A stretch of DNA of 64,000 nucleotides from Cucumis sativus (lineage: Eukaryota > Streptophyta > Magnoliopsida > Cucurbitales > Cucurbitaceae), in NCBI RefSeq assembly GCF_000004075.3, contig NC_026661.2:4858058-4922057 (forward strand), in the 5' to 3' direction. How positions within the stretch are numbered: position 1 is the first letter of the stretch; each line of letters begins with the position of its first letter. This document shows positions 22,971 through 35,400 of the stretch, one piece after another. The translations under genes and the position numbers were made by a program. Under the pieces are notes generated by a model, which did not search any database, was not told where the DNA came from, and saw only the letters and a program-made list of their open reading frames with translations.

Positions 22971-23559
22971 TTTCATTTTTATTTTCCAGTAATATTCAAT
23001 ATTTTATTTTGGAGAAAAAAAATCCAAAATTTGAAAGACTCTCAATTTTTTTTTTCCAAAAATAAAGAATTTTATGGAAAACATTTTCATTTTGTTCCGA
23101 TTTAAAATTTTGAAATTTGAATTTTAAAATCAAAATTTGTTTTGGATGGAGGAATTGAAAATGGAATAGGGTATCTTATGTTTATGATATTTAAAAAAAG
23201 GAAAAAAACAAATGATGATTTATTGTTTTTGAAAACAAATTATTTTGAGTGTTGTTTTTTAAAAAGTTGTACTTTTTCTTATAAAAATTATACTATTATT
23301 GGTAGACTAATTGTGGTATATCAATAATAGTGCAGTATAAGCTATACTTTCAAAATTTTCACTATAAATTTATTTTTTTAAAAAAATATTGATATATACT
23401 TAATTATTTTAAATCTGATTATTATATTTGTAATTATTTTATATTATTTTTATTTACATAGTTTGATTTTCTTCAATTTTAATCTTTATATTTCAATAAA
23501 TCTTAAATTTAGTTATTTAAGAATTCTAACTTCTAAAAGTGACGGACTAATATCAACTT

Positions 23560-23850
23560 TTATCACATCAATGAACTATCATGTTTTATCATTGACAAAC
23601 AACAATAATGATAGACTTGTATAAGTTGTTATTACGAGCAATTTTAAAAACAACAAAATAAATTAAAATATTTATAAGCTATAGCAAAACGATTGATTAT
23701 ATCAACGATAGAAGGATATAAATTTTTATCACCGTCTATCAACGTCGCTAATAGAATAAGAATAATGTCTATTATTGATAGAATCTGAAAATTTTAAAAT
23801 ATGTTGTAAATATTTGAAGTGCTTGCAAAAATAGCAAAACAAATCACGAT
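23560..23850. repeat. AT-rich GATAGA-type interspersed repeat (copy)
   Basis: It shares 'aaaataaattaaaatattta', 'ctatcaacgtc', 'tctattattgatagaatctg' and 'atgttgtaaatattt' with the xylanase-intron blocks. Non-coding. Confidence 0.6.
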
Positions 23851-24208
23851 CATAGAACTCATGTTATTGCATTTTCTAGATTGCAACAGTAACAAATTTA
23901 AAAGTCGATAACTCTATAAAAGCTCTATGATAGATGTCTGATATCACCAATTACTTGTCATATTTGTCATGTTCGTAATGTAAAAAAAAATGTCATAGAC
24001 AACTTTTCTATAAATATTTATGTCGTTTTGTGCAATTTTTCTAAATATTTTTTTTTGAAGTTTACTATTTTTCACCTATTTTCAATTTATTACCTATTTA
24101 TTTATTAAAAGTAGAATTGGAAAAAAGAGAGAGTTATGTTTTAACGAAACCTTTTTCGATAAAGCTATAAATAATAATTGGCATTTAATTTACGAACCAA
24201 TTTTTCTT

Positions 24209-24216
24209 TTTGGCGC
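24209..24216 (+). promoter_or_regulatory. E2F-type site upstream of POLK
   Basis: TTTGGCGC matches the consensus TTTSSCGC for E2F/DP binding. It lies about 100 nt upstream of the POLK ATG and about 15 nt before a TATA-like sequence. E2F control is usual for S-phase and DNA-repair genes. Binding here is inferred. Confidence 0.5.
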
Positions 24217-24230
24217 CCAGACTTCAACGC

Positions 24231-24238
24231 TATAAATT
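24231..24238 (+). promoter_or_regulatory. TATA-like element of POLK
   Basis: TATAAATT lies 75-82 nt upstream of the ATG. A second TATAAATA is at 24,165-24,172. Either could position transcription, and neither can be chosen from sequence alone. Confidence 0.4.
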
Positions 24239-24312
24239 CATGTTTTGCAAATTCATCAGACTTTTTCCCATTCATCTTCCTCAGGAAGCTTAGTTTCGAA
24301 ACCTTCAGAAAA

Positions 24313-27300
24313 ATGGAAAACAAGGAAACTGCCGGCGATGCCGATCGTCCATGGCAGTCTTATCACACTGTCTACACCAATGCAAAAGCCGGTATTTCTT
24401 CTCTCTTTTACTTCTCACGCACTGTGACTGTTGCTAATCTAGGGTTCTTTTTTTTTATTGTTTTGTTTATGGTGTCGATTAAAATTTGGAGAACTAATTT
24501 ATCTGGAGGGAAATTTTAGTAACCGATGATGTCTTCTGATCGTGTATATGTATATTATGCGATTGAATTCGATTTCAGTTTTTCTTTTTAATTGTTTGGA
24601 ATAAACATGTAGAAATCAGTAATTGAATAAAAATAAATGAGTATAATGGCAGATTTCAACAATACAAATGGAGACTAGGAACGGATTTAACTTGTACTCT
24701 ATAAATTAATGAATTGTAACTAATATATTTTGATATCTAGTAATCTTAATCCTTCTCTTCTCTTTTTCTGCGTGTAAGGTATGGAAGGAGTTGACAAGGA
24801 GAGAGTACAAAGAATTGTATATGAAATGAGTAAAGGGTCAAAATATTTTGAAAACGAGGAGCGGAAAGAGGCCACCATCAGAGAAAAGATTGAGAATATG
24901 CGAGCTAGGTGTGCACAGCTTACAGCAACGGATCTTTCTCAGTATCAAAAGGTAGATTTAGCTGTCAACCCCTCCCCCCACCTAGGCACATTGACATGCT
25001 TATTCATTTATTTCTTATTTTTATTCTTTATTCTCACATTATGCAAACGACTCCCATTTGTTAGAGGATTGAGCTTGTAGTTAGATCTGCACTCTGTAGA
25101 GAGGTTCGTTCAATTTGCCGGGAAATGATACACGTGGGATCATTGTTTTTTCCTTACCCTTCTCCTTCTCTGTATTATTATTTTTCAGCAAGACTATCTT
25201 TTTGTCTTGCTAACTTCATGGCTACCAATTAGACATTTGGTGCAGAAATGAGAACATATGTATGCTCAGCTCAAAAAACATCTATTACCTATTACACTTG
25301 GATTAAACTGGGCGGATGTCATTCCGTGCGATTCTGATCGAGAACATTTTATGGCTGCTGCAGTTTGGGCTTTTGGTGAACTTGGATGACTTTGATTCTA
25401 CCCTGTGAAGACTCATGAAACATTTAGGATTTCTTTGTGTCTTTATTCCTTGCCACAGTCATATGGAATGACAATTTAGTACTCTGAACCAACCTAGACA
25501 CGTGGGTAGCGGTCGCATTCTTAATTATTTCTAAAAAAATGATTTGAGTTGATTTCTCCATCTATGTTTAGGGAACTGATATTAAGGACTAATACGTATA
25601 ATTTTTTTATTTATCACTGCTTGTGATCTTCAGATTCTTCTTATCATACCAGTTTCATCAAGAGCATAGATCTCTAAAGAGCAGGTTTCAGATAAAAGAA
25701 TTTTGGAGCTAAGAGCATAGTTCTCTTATGAGCAGGTTGCAGATAAAAGAATTTTGGAGCTGGAAAGTACACGCGATCTATCAAGGATATGGTTGCATGT
25801 AGATATGGATGCTTTCTATGCCGCTGTTGAAACTTTAAGCAATCCTTTGTTAAAGGGCAAGCCGATGGCTGTTGGTAGCATGTCTATGCTTTCCACTGCT
25901 AACTACGAGGTTTGCTTGTCTATATATACACGAATTGTTGCATTGTTTAGTTGCTGGACTAGTAGCAGTAACACTATTTTCGTAACTTGTTGTTTATTTT
26001 GGATTAGGCTCGAAAGTATGGTGTTCGTGCTGCTATGCCTGGTTTTATTGCACGTAGATTATGCCCAGAGTTAATTCTTGTTCCCACAAATTTTGATAAG
26101 TATAATTATTACAGTGATTTAACTAGAAAAGGTAAGCAATTATGTTTCAAGGAGTTATAAATGCATTTTGTATGTTTTAGTTCTTTTTCTTTGGTATTCA
26201 CTTGTTTTCCTTGTTAGTATTTCATAGGTATGATCCCAACTTCTTGGCTGCTAGTCTGGATGAAGCATACCTTGATATAACTGAAGTTTGCAAAGAAAGA
26301 GGCCTTACAAGTGAAGAAGTAATGACATATTACTTTTTCACTAATATTGTTTAAAATTTTTGGTGTGTCATCATTTAGTTATGATCTTGTAGACAAGCCT
26401 TTAGTCAACCTGTATTGGATGGATTCTTCTATTTTTCATTTTTTTTAAAAAAGTTATGTCTTCTAGAGAATTCAGAATCAGCAGTAGAATGAGCTTAGTT
26501 ACTGAAGTGTGAAGTTTTTACATTGAAATTGTACGTTTTCAGATAGGAAGTGAATAGTATAAAATGCAGCAGATAATCTTTTCTGTAGCTGTCTTTATGG
26601 TCTACTAAAGTCTAAAACTTCTCTTGCTATTTTGCTTATTTTTTAGATTGCTAAGGATCTTAGAACCAGTATTTTTGAAGAGACGGGTCTTACGTGTAGT
26701 GCCGGAGTTGCTGCCAACCGACTACTTGCCAAGGTTTCTAATTCCTCACAAGTTCTATTGAGCATATGCATCTCTTGTTGAAAAAGTTTAAATTTATTCT
26801 TGTTTTGGTGACTGAACTGCTCGGCAACATATTTGTCCTACCATATATGGAATGGCAAGAATAGAAACTACTGTATATTTTCTTATCTATGGATGAAAAG
26901 CCAATGCAAAATATTGCTCTTAGATCTTCCACTTTGCACAGATAAATTGAATTAACACAGGATACTTGTTATTCAGGTTTGTTCTGATATTAACAAACCA
27001 AATGGACAGTTCATTTTACCAAATGACCGAAGAGCTATTGTTACATTCATATCATCGCTACCTATAAGAAAGGTATGTGATCATTGCTTTTATGCCAAAA
27101 CAGAATCCACAATGTTATTTAAAGATGTTATCAAATATAAATGAATAGATACTTAAGAGTTCTCGTACTAGAGTCCTATTTCAAGAATGTATTTGAACAG
27201 GCTAAGCTATTATTTCAGATTGGTGGGATTGGAAAGGTCACTGAACATATCTTAAAGGATGCTTTGGGGATTAATACATGTGAGGAGATGCTACAAAAGG

Positions 27301-30300
27301 GTGGCCACCTCTGTGCATTGTTTTCTCAATCCTCAGCAGGTCGGTGCTATAATATCTCTCACAGATATTATATAATGAACACATGAATACGTCAGATGTT
27401 CCATGGTCTCATTTAAGATTCATTTATCTTGATGAATTGAAGATACTTTTAGTTCTCTTTTTCCTCATCAATTGAAGATATAACTCATTATTTAAAGAAA
27501 AAATGTCAACAATTTCTTACGAAACTACGATTTTGACCATCATCAATTATTTATTGATTGTTGTATCACTTTATAAAATCTTTTTATGTTTTACCCATGC
27601 TTGCAGATTTTTTCTTATCGGTTGGGCTTGGCCTTGGGAGCACCGATACTCCACAGGTTAGATTTCGAAAGAGCATCAGCAACGAGAGAACTTTTGCAGC
27701 CACCACTGATGAAAGATTAATATTCCAAAAACTTGGTAATTGTTTCCCTTCTCTTTCTTCCTCTCTCCCTCTTTTATAATAAAAATATTATCGTGATTTG
27801 GAATTTGACAATGGGCGAATTTCTGGATTGTTGGATTGGCATTCTATTGAAAAATTACTCTGAATTCATATTCCAACTTTTCCCTCTGAGTTTATCACAT
27901 GAATATTGAGTTTGATTATACTTCCCTTATGCTTGGACTTTGTCCTATTCATGGTTTAATGTATTTTATTTCTCACTTTTTCTTGTTGTCTTTGCAAGCT
28001 TTGGTGGTGTTTCAGGTAGTAGGAATTACATCTTTTATTTCATCGCATAATCTTGTTGGATTGTTAACATAAAATTTGAGAAAACATCATGATGGAATTG
28101 GTAGGTCATGGGTGTTGTTTTGAAATATTTTGGCCATTATTTAGAAAACTAGCAGTGGACTAGTATTGCTTGGTGACCAGGAAAATGAATCTACCATTGT
28201 TCAATTTTTTAACCAGATCATTAGAAAGTATCCCATCGTTAATCCAAAGATTACCCGACCAGATCAGTAATCCTAGGTCACTATTGAATTTTTTTCTTTT
28301 TACCACTAACCTTGCTTCATATAAATTGCAGCTGACCTTGCGGAGATGCTGTCAATGGACATGGAAAAAGAAGGTCTAACTGGGCGGACACTGACTCTTA
28401 AACTAAAAACTGCATCCTTTGAGGTATATTATTCGCCCTGAATCCGGTTTAAACTGTTTAGATTAGATGGTGTAAAAGAAATCTCATATGTGTAATATGT
28501 TGAGATTTCAGTAACCCACTCATTCAGATGTGTGATTTCTGTTAACTCTGCTGTCTTTCTTCCCGCAGTTGTTCATTTGATTTTACTAATCAAACTTGTT
28601 TTACAATCTACAGGTTAGAACCAGAGCTGTAACTTTGCAAAAATACATTTGCTCCAGCAGTGACATCTTGCAACAGGCATCAAGGCTACTAAAGGCTGAA
28701 CTGCCCGTTTCTCTAAGACTAATCGGTTTGTTTTTTATTTTACCGTATATTTTGTTTTCCTGAAAAAGAGTGGCAATTAGACAATTTATTTGATAGTCCG
28801 TTTATTTTCTGTTTCCTTTCTTTTGAAAACTAAGGCTAAGCTTATAAGCACAACCACCATAGGTTGGCCCAGTGGTAAAAAGAAGATTGTCTCAATATAT
28901 GGCTAAGAGATCTGAGTTCAATCCATGATGGTCACTTACCTAGGAATTAATCCTACGAGTCTCGTAGGATCTGAGGGGTTGTTCTGTGAGATTAGTTAAG
29001 GTGCACAAAAGTTAGTTTAGACATTCAAAGCTTATAAACACTATTTCATCTTCATGTTTCTTTGTTTTATTTTCTCCCTATCAAAAAGTTTATACTTATA
29101 CCTAAGCCAAAATTTTAAAACTTAAAAAAGCACTTGCTTAAACTCTATTTTCATTTACAACAGGTCACCCATTTAAGAATTGTAGTCTTTCTTTTATAGT
29201 CTCTTGCTGGAAATTTATTTTGTAATCACCTTTAGGTGCTTGAGGTCTCTCTTTTTCATTTTTTCAATGAAATGTTTCTTCTCTTAAAAAAAAAATATTT
29301 TCATTATTGAATTTTTGTTAAGATTTCAAAATTGTTTTCAAAGAAAGTGGAGTAGACATAATTGTTAGGAAAGAAGCATACATGACAACTAAAAAAAATT
29401 ATCGAATGGATCTTTAGAGTTCATTTTTCACTGGCATTGATCTCATGTATTGATATCTCACAAAAGGATCCACTGTATGTCTCACATGTTATGAACAGTA
29501 GACGTTGAAATCCTTTGATCATGCTTCTTACATCATTTAGTTTGTAAAGAATTTTTTTTACATCTCCAGGGCTGCGGATATCTCAGTTCAATGAAGATGG
29601 AGCCACTGCTGGGTTGGATCCAACCCAAATATCTATTACTAGATTTATTACGTCAGGAGATGCTACAAGAAAGAGTACGGGTGATTGTTGCTCCTTGAAT
29701 ACTGATTCTAACAATCATGGTTTCATGGATGACACAGAAATTGATACATGCATCGATGGTTATGGTACTGATTCTGAAACACACCATCAAGTCAGCAATC
29801 AAAGAATCGACAACAAATTCTCAAATATGGATGATAGCAACTGTACGTCGACCAATGATGCTGAGAAGTCAGAGGAACCTGAGAACCTTTTGAGAAACGC
29901 CAGCGCTGATCAGGTATATATCCTCCGGAATAAATACTGGATTATGGATTATCATCTTCCTTTATTAGTTTGGAATTAAGCTGAAAGGTAACTAAACTTT
30001 TTGGATCAAGTGTATTTATATTACTACTTCATCATACAAATGGCTTCTCATACATTCAAAATATATGTAGGCAAACATTTCTACTGCCATAGGAAGCACC
30101 TCAGATTCCTCGGATGCCTTAATCCGTCGAGTCTCAAGCACAGCATGTTCTTCATCAAGAAACCTTGAAGGCAATCCAAATAATAATGTGGATGGTGAAA
30201 ATCAGGTCGAGGTAAGATCACCAGATAATAACGGGCAGATTTGGTGGATAGACAACTACAAATGTACAATCTGCGGTGCTGAAGTACCAGCGAGTTTCGT

Positions 30301-30853
30301 TGACGAAAGACAGGAGCATATAGATTTCCACATTGCGGAAAAACTTCAGGAAGAGGAATCTGGCATTCGTTCAAGAACCCATATGCCAAGGCAAAGGTAA
30401 TATACCATTCTAGATTTATAGTGCTCGTAAATCTTGTTTTGCACTTTTGGATTTAGTTGAAATTCTCTTTTAACCACAGCTGCTTTATCACGTCTCTTGT
30501 TGATAACAACGTCCATTAGAATATGGTGAAAAGAATCTTCAACTTGGACTCATTGAAGTAAAATACCCTTTTCTTATTGAAGCAAAATAGGGAAATTTTT
30601 TAACACCGACTATTAGTGCATGATTATTGTCGAGCTAATAACATCCCAAAATATGTTTTTTTTCCTATAATCGTAATTATCACTATTCTTGTAATATACC
30701 TGTGTTTCTTACTAGTGTAAATCTAACAGAACTGCTGACAAGAACCTACTGTCTAGTCCAAGGAAGCCCAAAAGGCAAAAGTCAACTCCAGAGAAAGAGG
30801 TCAAACATATTCCAATCGACTTATTCTTTATGAAGACTAATCAGAAGTTTTAA
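24313..30853 (+). CDS. DNA polymerase kappa (Y-family translesion polymerase)
   Basis: A DinB-type polymerase that bypasses DNA lesions in the nucleus. The 14 exons are 24313-24391, 24779-24951, 25736-25909, 26008-26131, 26218-26318, 26647-26733, 26977-27072, 27219-27339, 27607-27735, 28332-28423, 28614-28725, 29570-29913, 30071-30396 and 30730-30853. They total 2082 nt and 693 aa. The kappa N-clasp (KAGMEGVDKERVQRIVYEMS) precedes the catalytic core. Metal ligands are D107 (HVDMDAFYA), D198 and E199 (SLDEAYLDI), and Y112 is the steric gate. The helix-hairpin-helix is GGIGKVTEHIL, and the little-finger region includes GLRISQF. The C-terminal part carries a UBZ-type ubiquitin-binding zinc finger (C609, C612, H627, H631), a basic stretch RKPKRQK, and a PIP-like HIPIDLFF (679-686). 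Exon 3 has a tandemly duplicated acceptor, and intron 11 carries a SINE. The first in-frame ATG is used. An upstream frame exists but has no ATG. Confidence 0.95.
25660..25761 (+). repeat. 51-bp tandem duplication spanning the POLK exon 3 acceptor
   Basis: Copy 1 (25,660-25,710) and copy 2 (25,711-25,761) both contain 'agagcata', 'gagcag|gtt' and 'cagataaaagaattttggag'. Each therefore carries a 3' splice site and the first codons of exon 3. Copy 2 continues into the real exon. Copy 1 would read through a TAG (25,718-25,720). Confidence 0.93.
28851..29028 (+). mobile_element. tRNA-derived SINE in POLK intron 11
   Basis: It is flanked by 12-bp direct repeats AGCTTATAAGCA (28,839-28,850) and AGCTTATAAACA (29,029-29,040), one mismatch apart, read as a target-site duplication. 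Inside are an A box, TGGCCCAGTGG (28,865-28,875), and a B box, GTTCAATCC (28,916-28,924). The total of about 178 bp is a normal plant SINE size. Same strand as POLK. Confidence 0.8.
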
Positions 30854-32474
30854 TATCATAACATTTATTTGTTCATACCTGTTGGGACATTATCCATCAT
30901 TTTTTTAGGTTAGTTCATCATTCCATTTGTTTCATACAGCATCATAAGTTTGTAAATTATTGTACAGTAAGTATTATTCTCCGGATTGTTGATAAGAAGC
31001 TTGCTGAGTGCCCTAACGCAATGACACTTTTTAAGTATGGATAGCGACTTCGTATTTTGGTTTCTTGATGCACTGATATTTTGATTTTCCAATCACTATT
31101 TTGTTTATCATTTACTCTTTTTTTTTTTCCACGAGTGAAAATAACAAAGGCTTTAGAAGAAATAGAGTAAAATTTCTTGATGGTATGTATCAATAATTTA
31201 TCATCTTACAAAATTTTCTGAGCATAGTAAAGGTGTAAAGAAACTAATTTAGACGCATTAATTTCACATTTTGGTTTTTTTTCCATAGGAAATTAAAATT
31301 TTACCATTGCCACTATTTAATTTAAATTTATTAATTTTTAGTATTTAATTTAAAAAATAAGTTATTTTGAAAAATACTAAAGTATTTAAAAGTCATTGTT
31401 AATAAAATTTTAACCATTTTTAGCCAAATGAGTTTAAACAAAAATAATTTTTTTGAAACATTTTTTTTCTTAATTTAATTCAAACGAACAAATGAACCAT
31501 GTATTGTGCAAACAAAAATGATTTTTATGTGAACGGTTAAATGAAATATATTACTTTCCCAATGCCATTGCTAATTCGATGCTTTTTCAGTAGTAGGGCT
31601 GCAGTTTGAGTTTAAAGCATCCCATACGTAACATTGAACATAAGAAACACATCTATAAACTAGAAATGATGGACAAGGTGGAAAAAGAAAAGCATTGAAA
31701 CTTAAAAAAAGGCAAAAAAGAAAAAAACAAACATCATCTATGCCTTCAGTTTTGGCTGAACACTGCCCCCTCAATTATCTGAGGGCGAGATTGACAAAGC
31801 CCTGTATGATGCCAATTGCCAACGCTTAATTCATAAACATATCCTGAATTGCAACAATCACAATCAAGTCTTCCTGCAACCACATTTTAATTTCTTCGTT
31901 TTCTTGGCATTTCCACCTCTTTGAACAATTTTGAGCCCCCTAATCTCTTTTCTTTTCGATATACTTGCTTTCCAGTCGGCATTGGCTCAAAATTGGTTCT
32001 GTAATATGCATTCCAGGAAGCCGATCGAATCTACCAAATGATGACTTTTAATCAACAGTTGAAACAAGTGGCTAGTGGCAACCACCTCCAACATTACATT
32101 ACATTACACTCCTATACATTGGGGGCAAAGCAAAAATAAATAAAAGTAAAACAAATGTCAACGGACATCATTAATTTGAAGTTGTTTCCTTCTAGATTTG
32201 ACGAGACATGAAAGTTAATCAAACCGGCTATATAACATAGTTAGAAAAATTAGCAAGAGGGAAAGAAATAAAAACAGTAGACTAGCATCGAACTTTGGCC
32301 TAAAAGACAATCTAGTAAACATGTGAAGAAAATGTCGACCTGAAGTATATAAATGTTCTCTTACAATTATAATAATGGATTCTCAAGATATAACTTTTTT
32401 GACAAGAATATGTACTAACATACTAATACCCATGAAGACGAGTGTCTCACTTACCTGATGGTATCTTGTGCACG
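30854..32474. other. Convergent intergenic region between POLK and the RlmN-like gene
   Basis: Holds the POLK 3' UTR on the left and the RlmN-like 3' UTR on the right. No additional exon is recognised. Short frames on both strands lack motifs. Confidence 0.55.
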
Positions 32475-35400
32475 TCAGAGGTGAAGATCTTCAATGTCAG
32501 GTACAACACTAGATTGTTTACTTGAGCTTCTATTAGGCAGGCTGACCACCAGTTGACCACAGGCACCACTAATATCTTGACCCATCTGCTTACGAATTGT
32601 TGTGCGTATGTTATATGTACCGCGAAGAACTTGCTGGAAGACTGAAACTTTCTCATCGCTGCTGGTTTTGAATTGGCTTGAACTACCAATAGGATTGAAT
32701 GGTATTAGGTTTACGATCTGCTTTGCCATGAATGAAGATATAATTTAGTCACAACACTGTTGCTGAGCAAACAAAGGAACAAATTGATACGACGAGTCAT
32801 ATGAAATCTCCAAGAAACTTCCTAACGCATATGTTTAATTGCACCATGATGCAACATTCAAAATTCCAATTAACATTGGGATTTAAACAAAAGTAAAAAT
32901 AGTCAATTTGAGAACTAACCACTTGGAATGTCTCTAACAATTTTCCGAGTTGGTGGGCATGTTGCTCCTCATCATTCACTCCGTCAAGCATTATGTACTC
33001 AATTAATATCTTTTGCTGACTGAAATCATTGATACAATATGCTTCTAAATTGGTGAAGGATCGAAGTATTGCAACATCTTCAGCAGAAGCAAATAAAATA
33101 TTCTTACCTCTTTTTTTGATATTCTTGGAGAGCATCCATAAGTTTTTGTAAAGGAAAAGCTCGAGCTGCAGGCATTATCTGACAACGAATGTCTTGCACA
33201 GGCGCATGCAAGGAAACTGCCAAGTTCAATCCTGGAAGATCACTGTGCAGTTTGTTTATAGCATGAATAATCCCAACCTACGTGTTAAGAAAGAATACAA
33301 AGTTTGCCTAGTCACCTTCTGTTAACAGTTAAACAGAACTCAAAGGGAGAGAAAAAGGGTAAAAGACGATAGTAACCGACTTTCTGAACTCCCATTTCTT
33401 TAGTTTCAAACAAAGATTCAGGATCAGATTTGAGGTTAATGGAACCATGAATAATTCTTCAATGTCAGGATCAAACATAATCAAACTAAGCTAATGGAAC
33501 CATGAATAATTTGACGTTTCTAGTTGGGTCATTGCCAACTCCCTATTCAATAATTGTTATAATTATTGCAAATCTGAATGCCTTTCTATCTGACACCACT
33601 GCATCGATGGGAAGATGTACTGTTACCAATCTCATTTTCAAATTTCTAATAGTAAATTCAATGTTTTTTGAAAGAAGGAAAAAGGAAAATCCCGTACTAA
33701 GATGAGAGCTATGGGAAAAAGGTGAAACCTTATAAATCCCTACAAAAATAAGCTATAGAGTAAAGACCAAAGAGCTAGCAAAAAGTTCGGAGTACATACA
33801 GTTGAGATAGTAATTCTCTTGGGTGATAGTAAGAATGGTGGGGCCATCATTGCACGGACAGCTTCCACTAAAGAAGAATAGTTATTCAATGGTTCTCCCA
33901 TTCCCTGTAATAAAATTAACATGAAAAAGGTATATCCTGACTCCTGAGTACAGAATAAAAAATGTATGAAATTATATGAAAGTATGAGGCAAACATGGGG
34001 CCATGATCTGCTAAAGAAAGTAAAATTCTTTATTTGAAAAGTTTTACATGGTCATGTGAACACTAACGATCGGCTCTTGAGAAGAGAAGGATGGCAATGT
34101 TAGTGGGTTCATTTTGTTGCATTCTCTGCCGGAAGTCAGATGAAGAAATTGATCACCTTTTGAGGATGTGATTATGCATATTCTGTTTGGAACATTTTCT
34201 TCCAGGCGTTTGGCACGACCATTTCTTGTTTAGTGGTACCAAACTCCCCATCCTCCCTTTTGTGAGAAAGGTCATTTCTTATGGGTGGCTAGACTATGTG
34301 CTATCGTAAAGAAGGTTTGGGACAAAAGGAACAATAGTGCTTAAAGGGTTGGAAAGGGAGTCTGGTGATGTTTGGCCTCTTATTCAGTTTCGTGTTTCTC
34401 TTCAGGCTTCGAATTCAAAGTTTTCTTTAACTAAAATGGTCCCATTTTTTTTCTTCTAGAGGGGTCCCTCTTTTGTGGCCTTGATTTTTGTACACTCTTG
34501 TATTCTTTCATTTTTTCTAAATGAGTGGTGCTTCTTTTTGTCAAAATTGATATGCTAAAGAAAATAAAGAGAGAGCTTCTGAAGTTTAGTGTTTGAAGTA
34601 AACCAACATGTTTGGTTCCTATCAAGAACACTTAATCTGTAATCGCTACACATGACCATAATGTCCTATTTTCTTCTGGCACATTATTCAACTTTTGAAA
34701 TAAACCTTACATTCTATAATTTTTTAACAAGAATGTTTCACCATGTCACCTAAGAAATGATACAGTCCAAGATGCCTATAACTTGCTGAGTAGAAGAAAT
34801 TAACAATGTTAAGAAAGAAATCGCATAACGGTGCATCCAGCAGGTCTATCTCAAAATGAAACCTTTTAACTACACTAAAATTCAGACCAATAAGAGGATG
34901 GAAGAATCACCATGAAAACAATATTGCGTATTTGGGAAAAACGGGAGGCATGAACCAACTGCTCTACTATCTCCCCTGAAGTCAGATTGCTTTTGAATCC
35001 CATCGTTCCAGTAGCACAGAATCTGCATCCCATTTTGCAGCCAACCTGAAAACAGATGCATAGTTTGAGACTTATAATGAAATATCCATTCTAGCAAAAT
35101 CAAAGAATGCTAACAAATAACAATGCAGATGAAGAAATTAAAACCTGCGATGAAATACAAAGAGTAGACCGCAGACCACCTGGACGAGGTTTGCCGCCAT
35201 ATTTTCCTAGACGAGTATCATACCTCATTATGACAGCCTCCACAAAAGCTCCACTCTAGCAACATTAAAGATATATTTTGAAGAACTACTATAACCCAAA
35301 GAATACGGCAGTAATAAATAGAAACTCGCTACTTGATTTGAACTATCATTACTAAATTGTCAAAATCGCCAAATCCTTTAACAGAAAAAGAAGTTGAATT

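Larger units (their letters stand above)
20000..24150. other. Gene-free AT-rich interval
   Basis: No exon with recognisable protein motifs on either strand. The interval contains two related SINE-like elements (22.08-22.23 and 22.81-22.97 kb). A GATAGA-type block lies at 23.56-23.85 kb. A shared word 'aaaagtcgataactct' occurs at about 22,577 and 23,900. There is a short TA repeat near 20,020. Confidence 0.55.

Noticed and set aside
24178-24312. N-terminal extension of POLK
   Set aside because: The frame is open but has no ATG and includes the TATA and E2F-like promoter elements.
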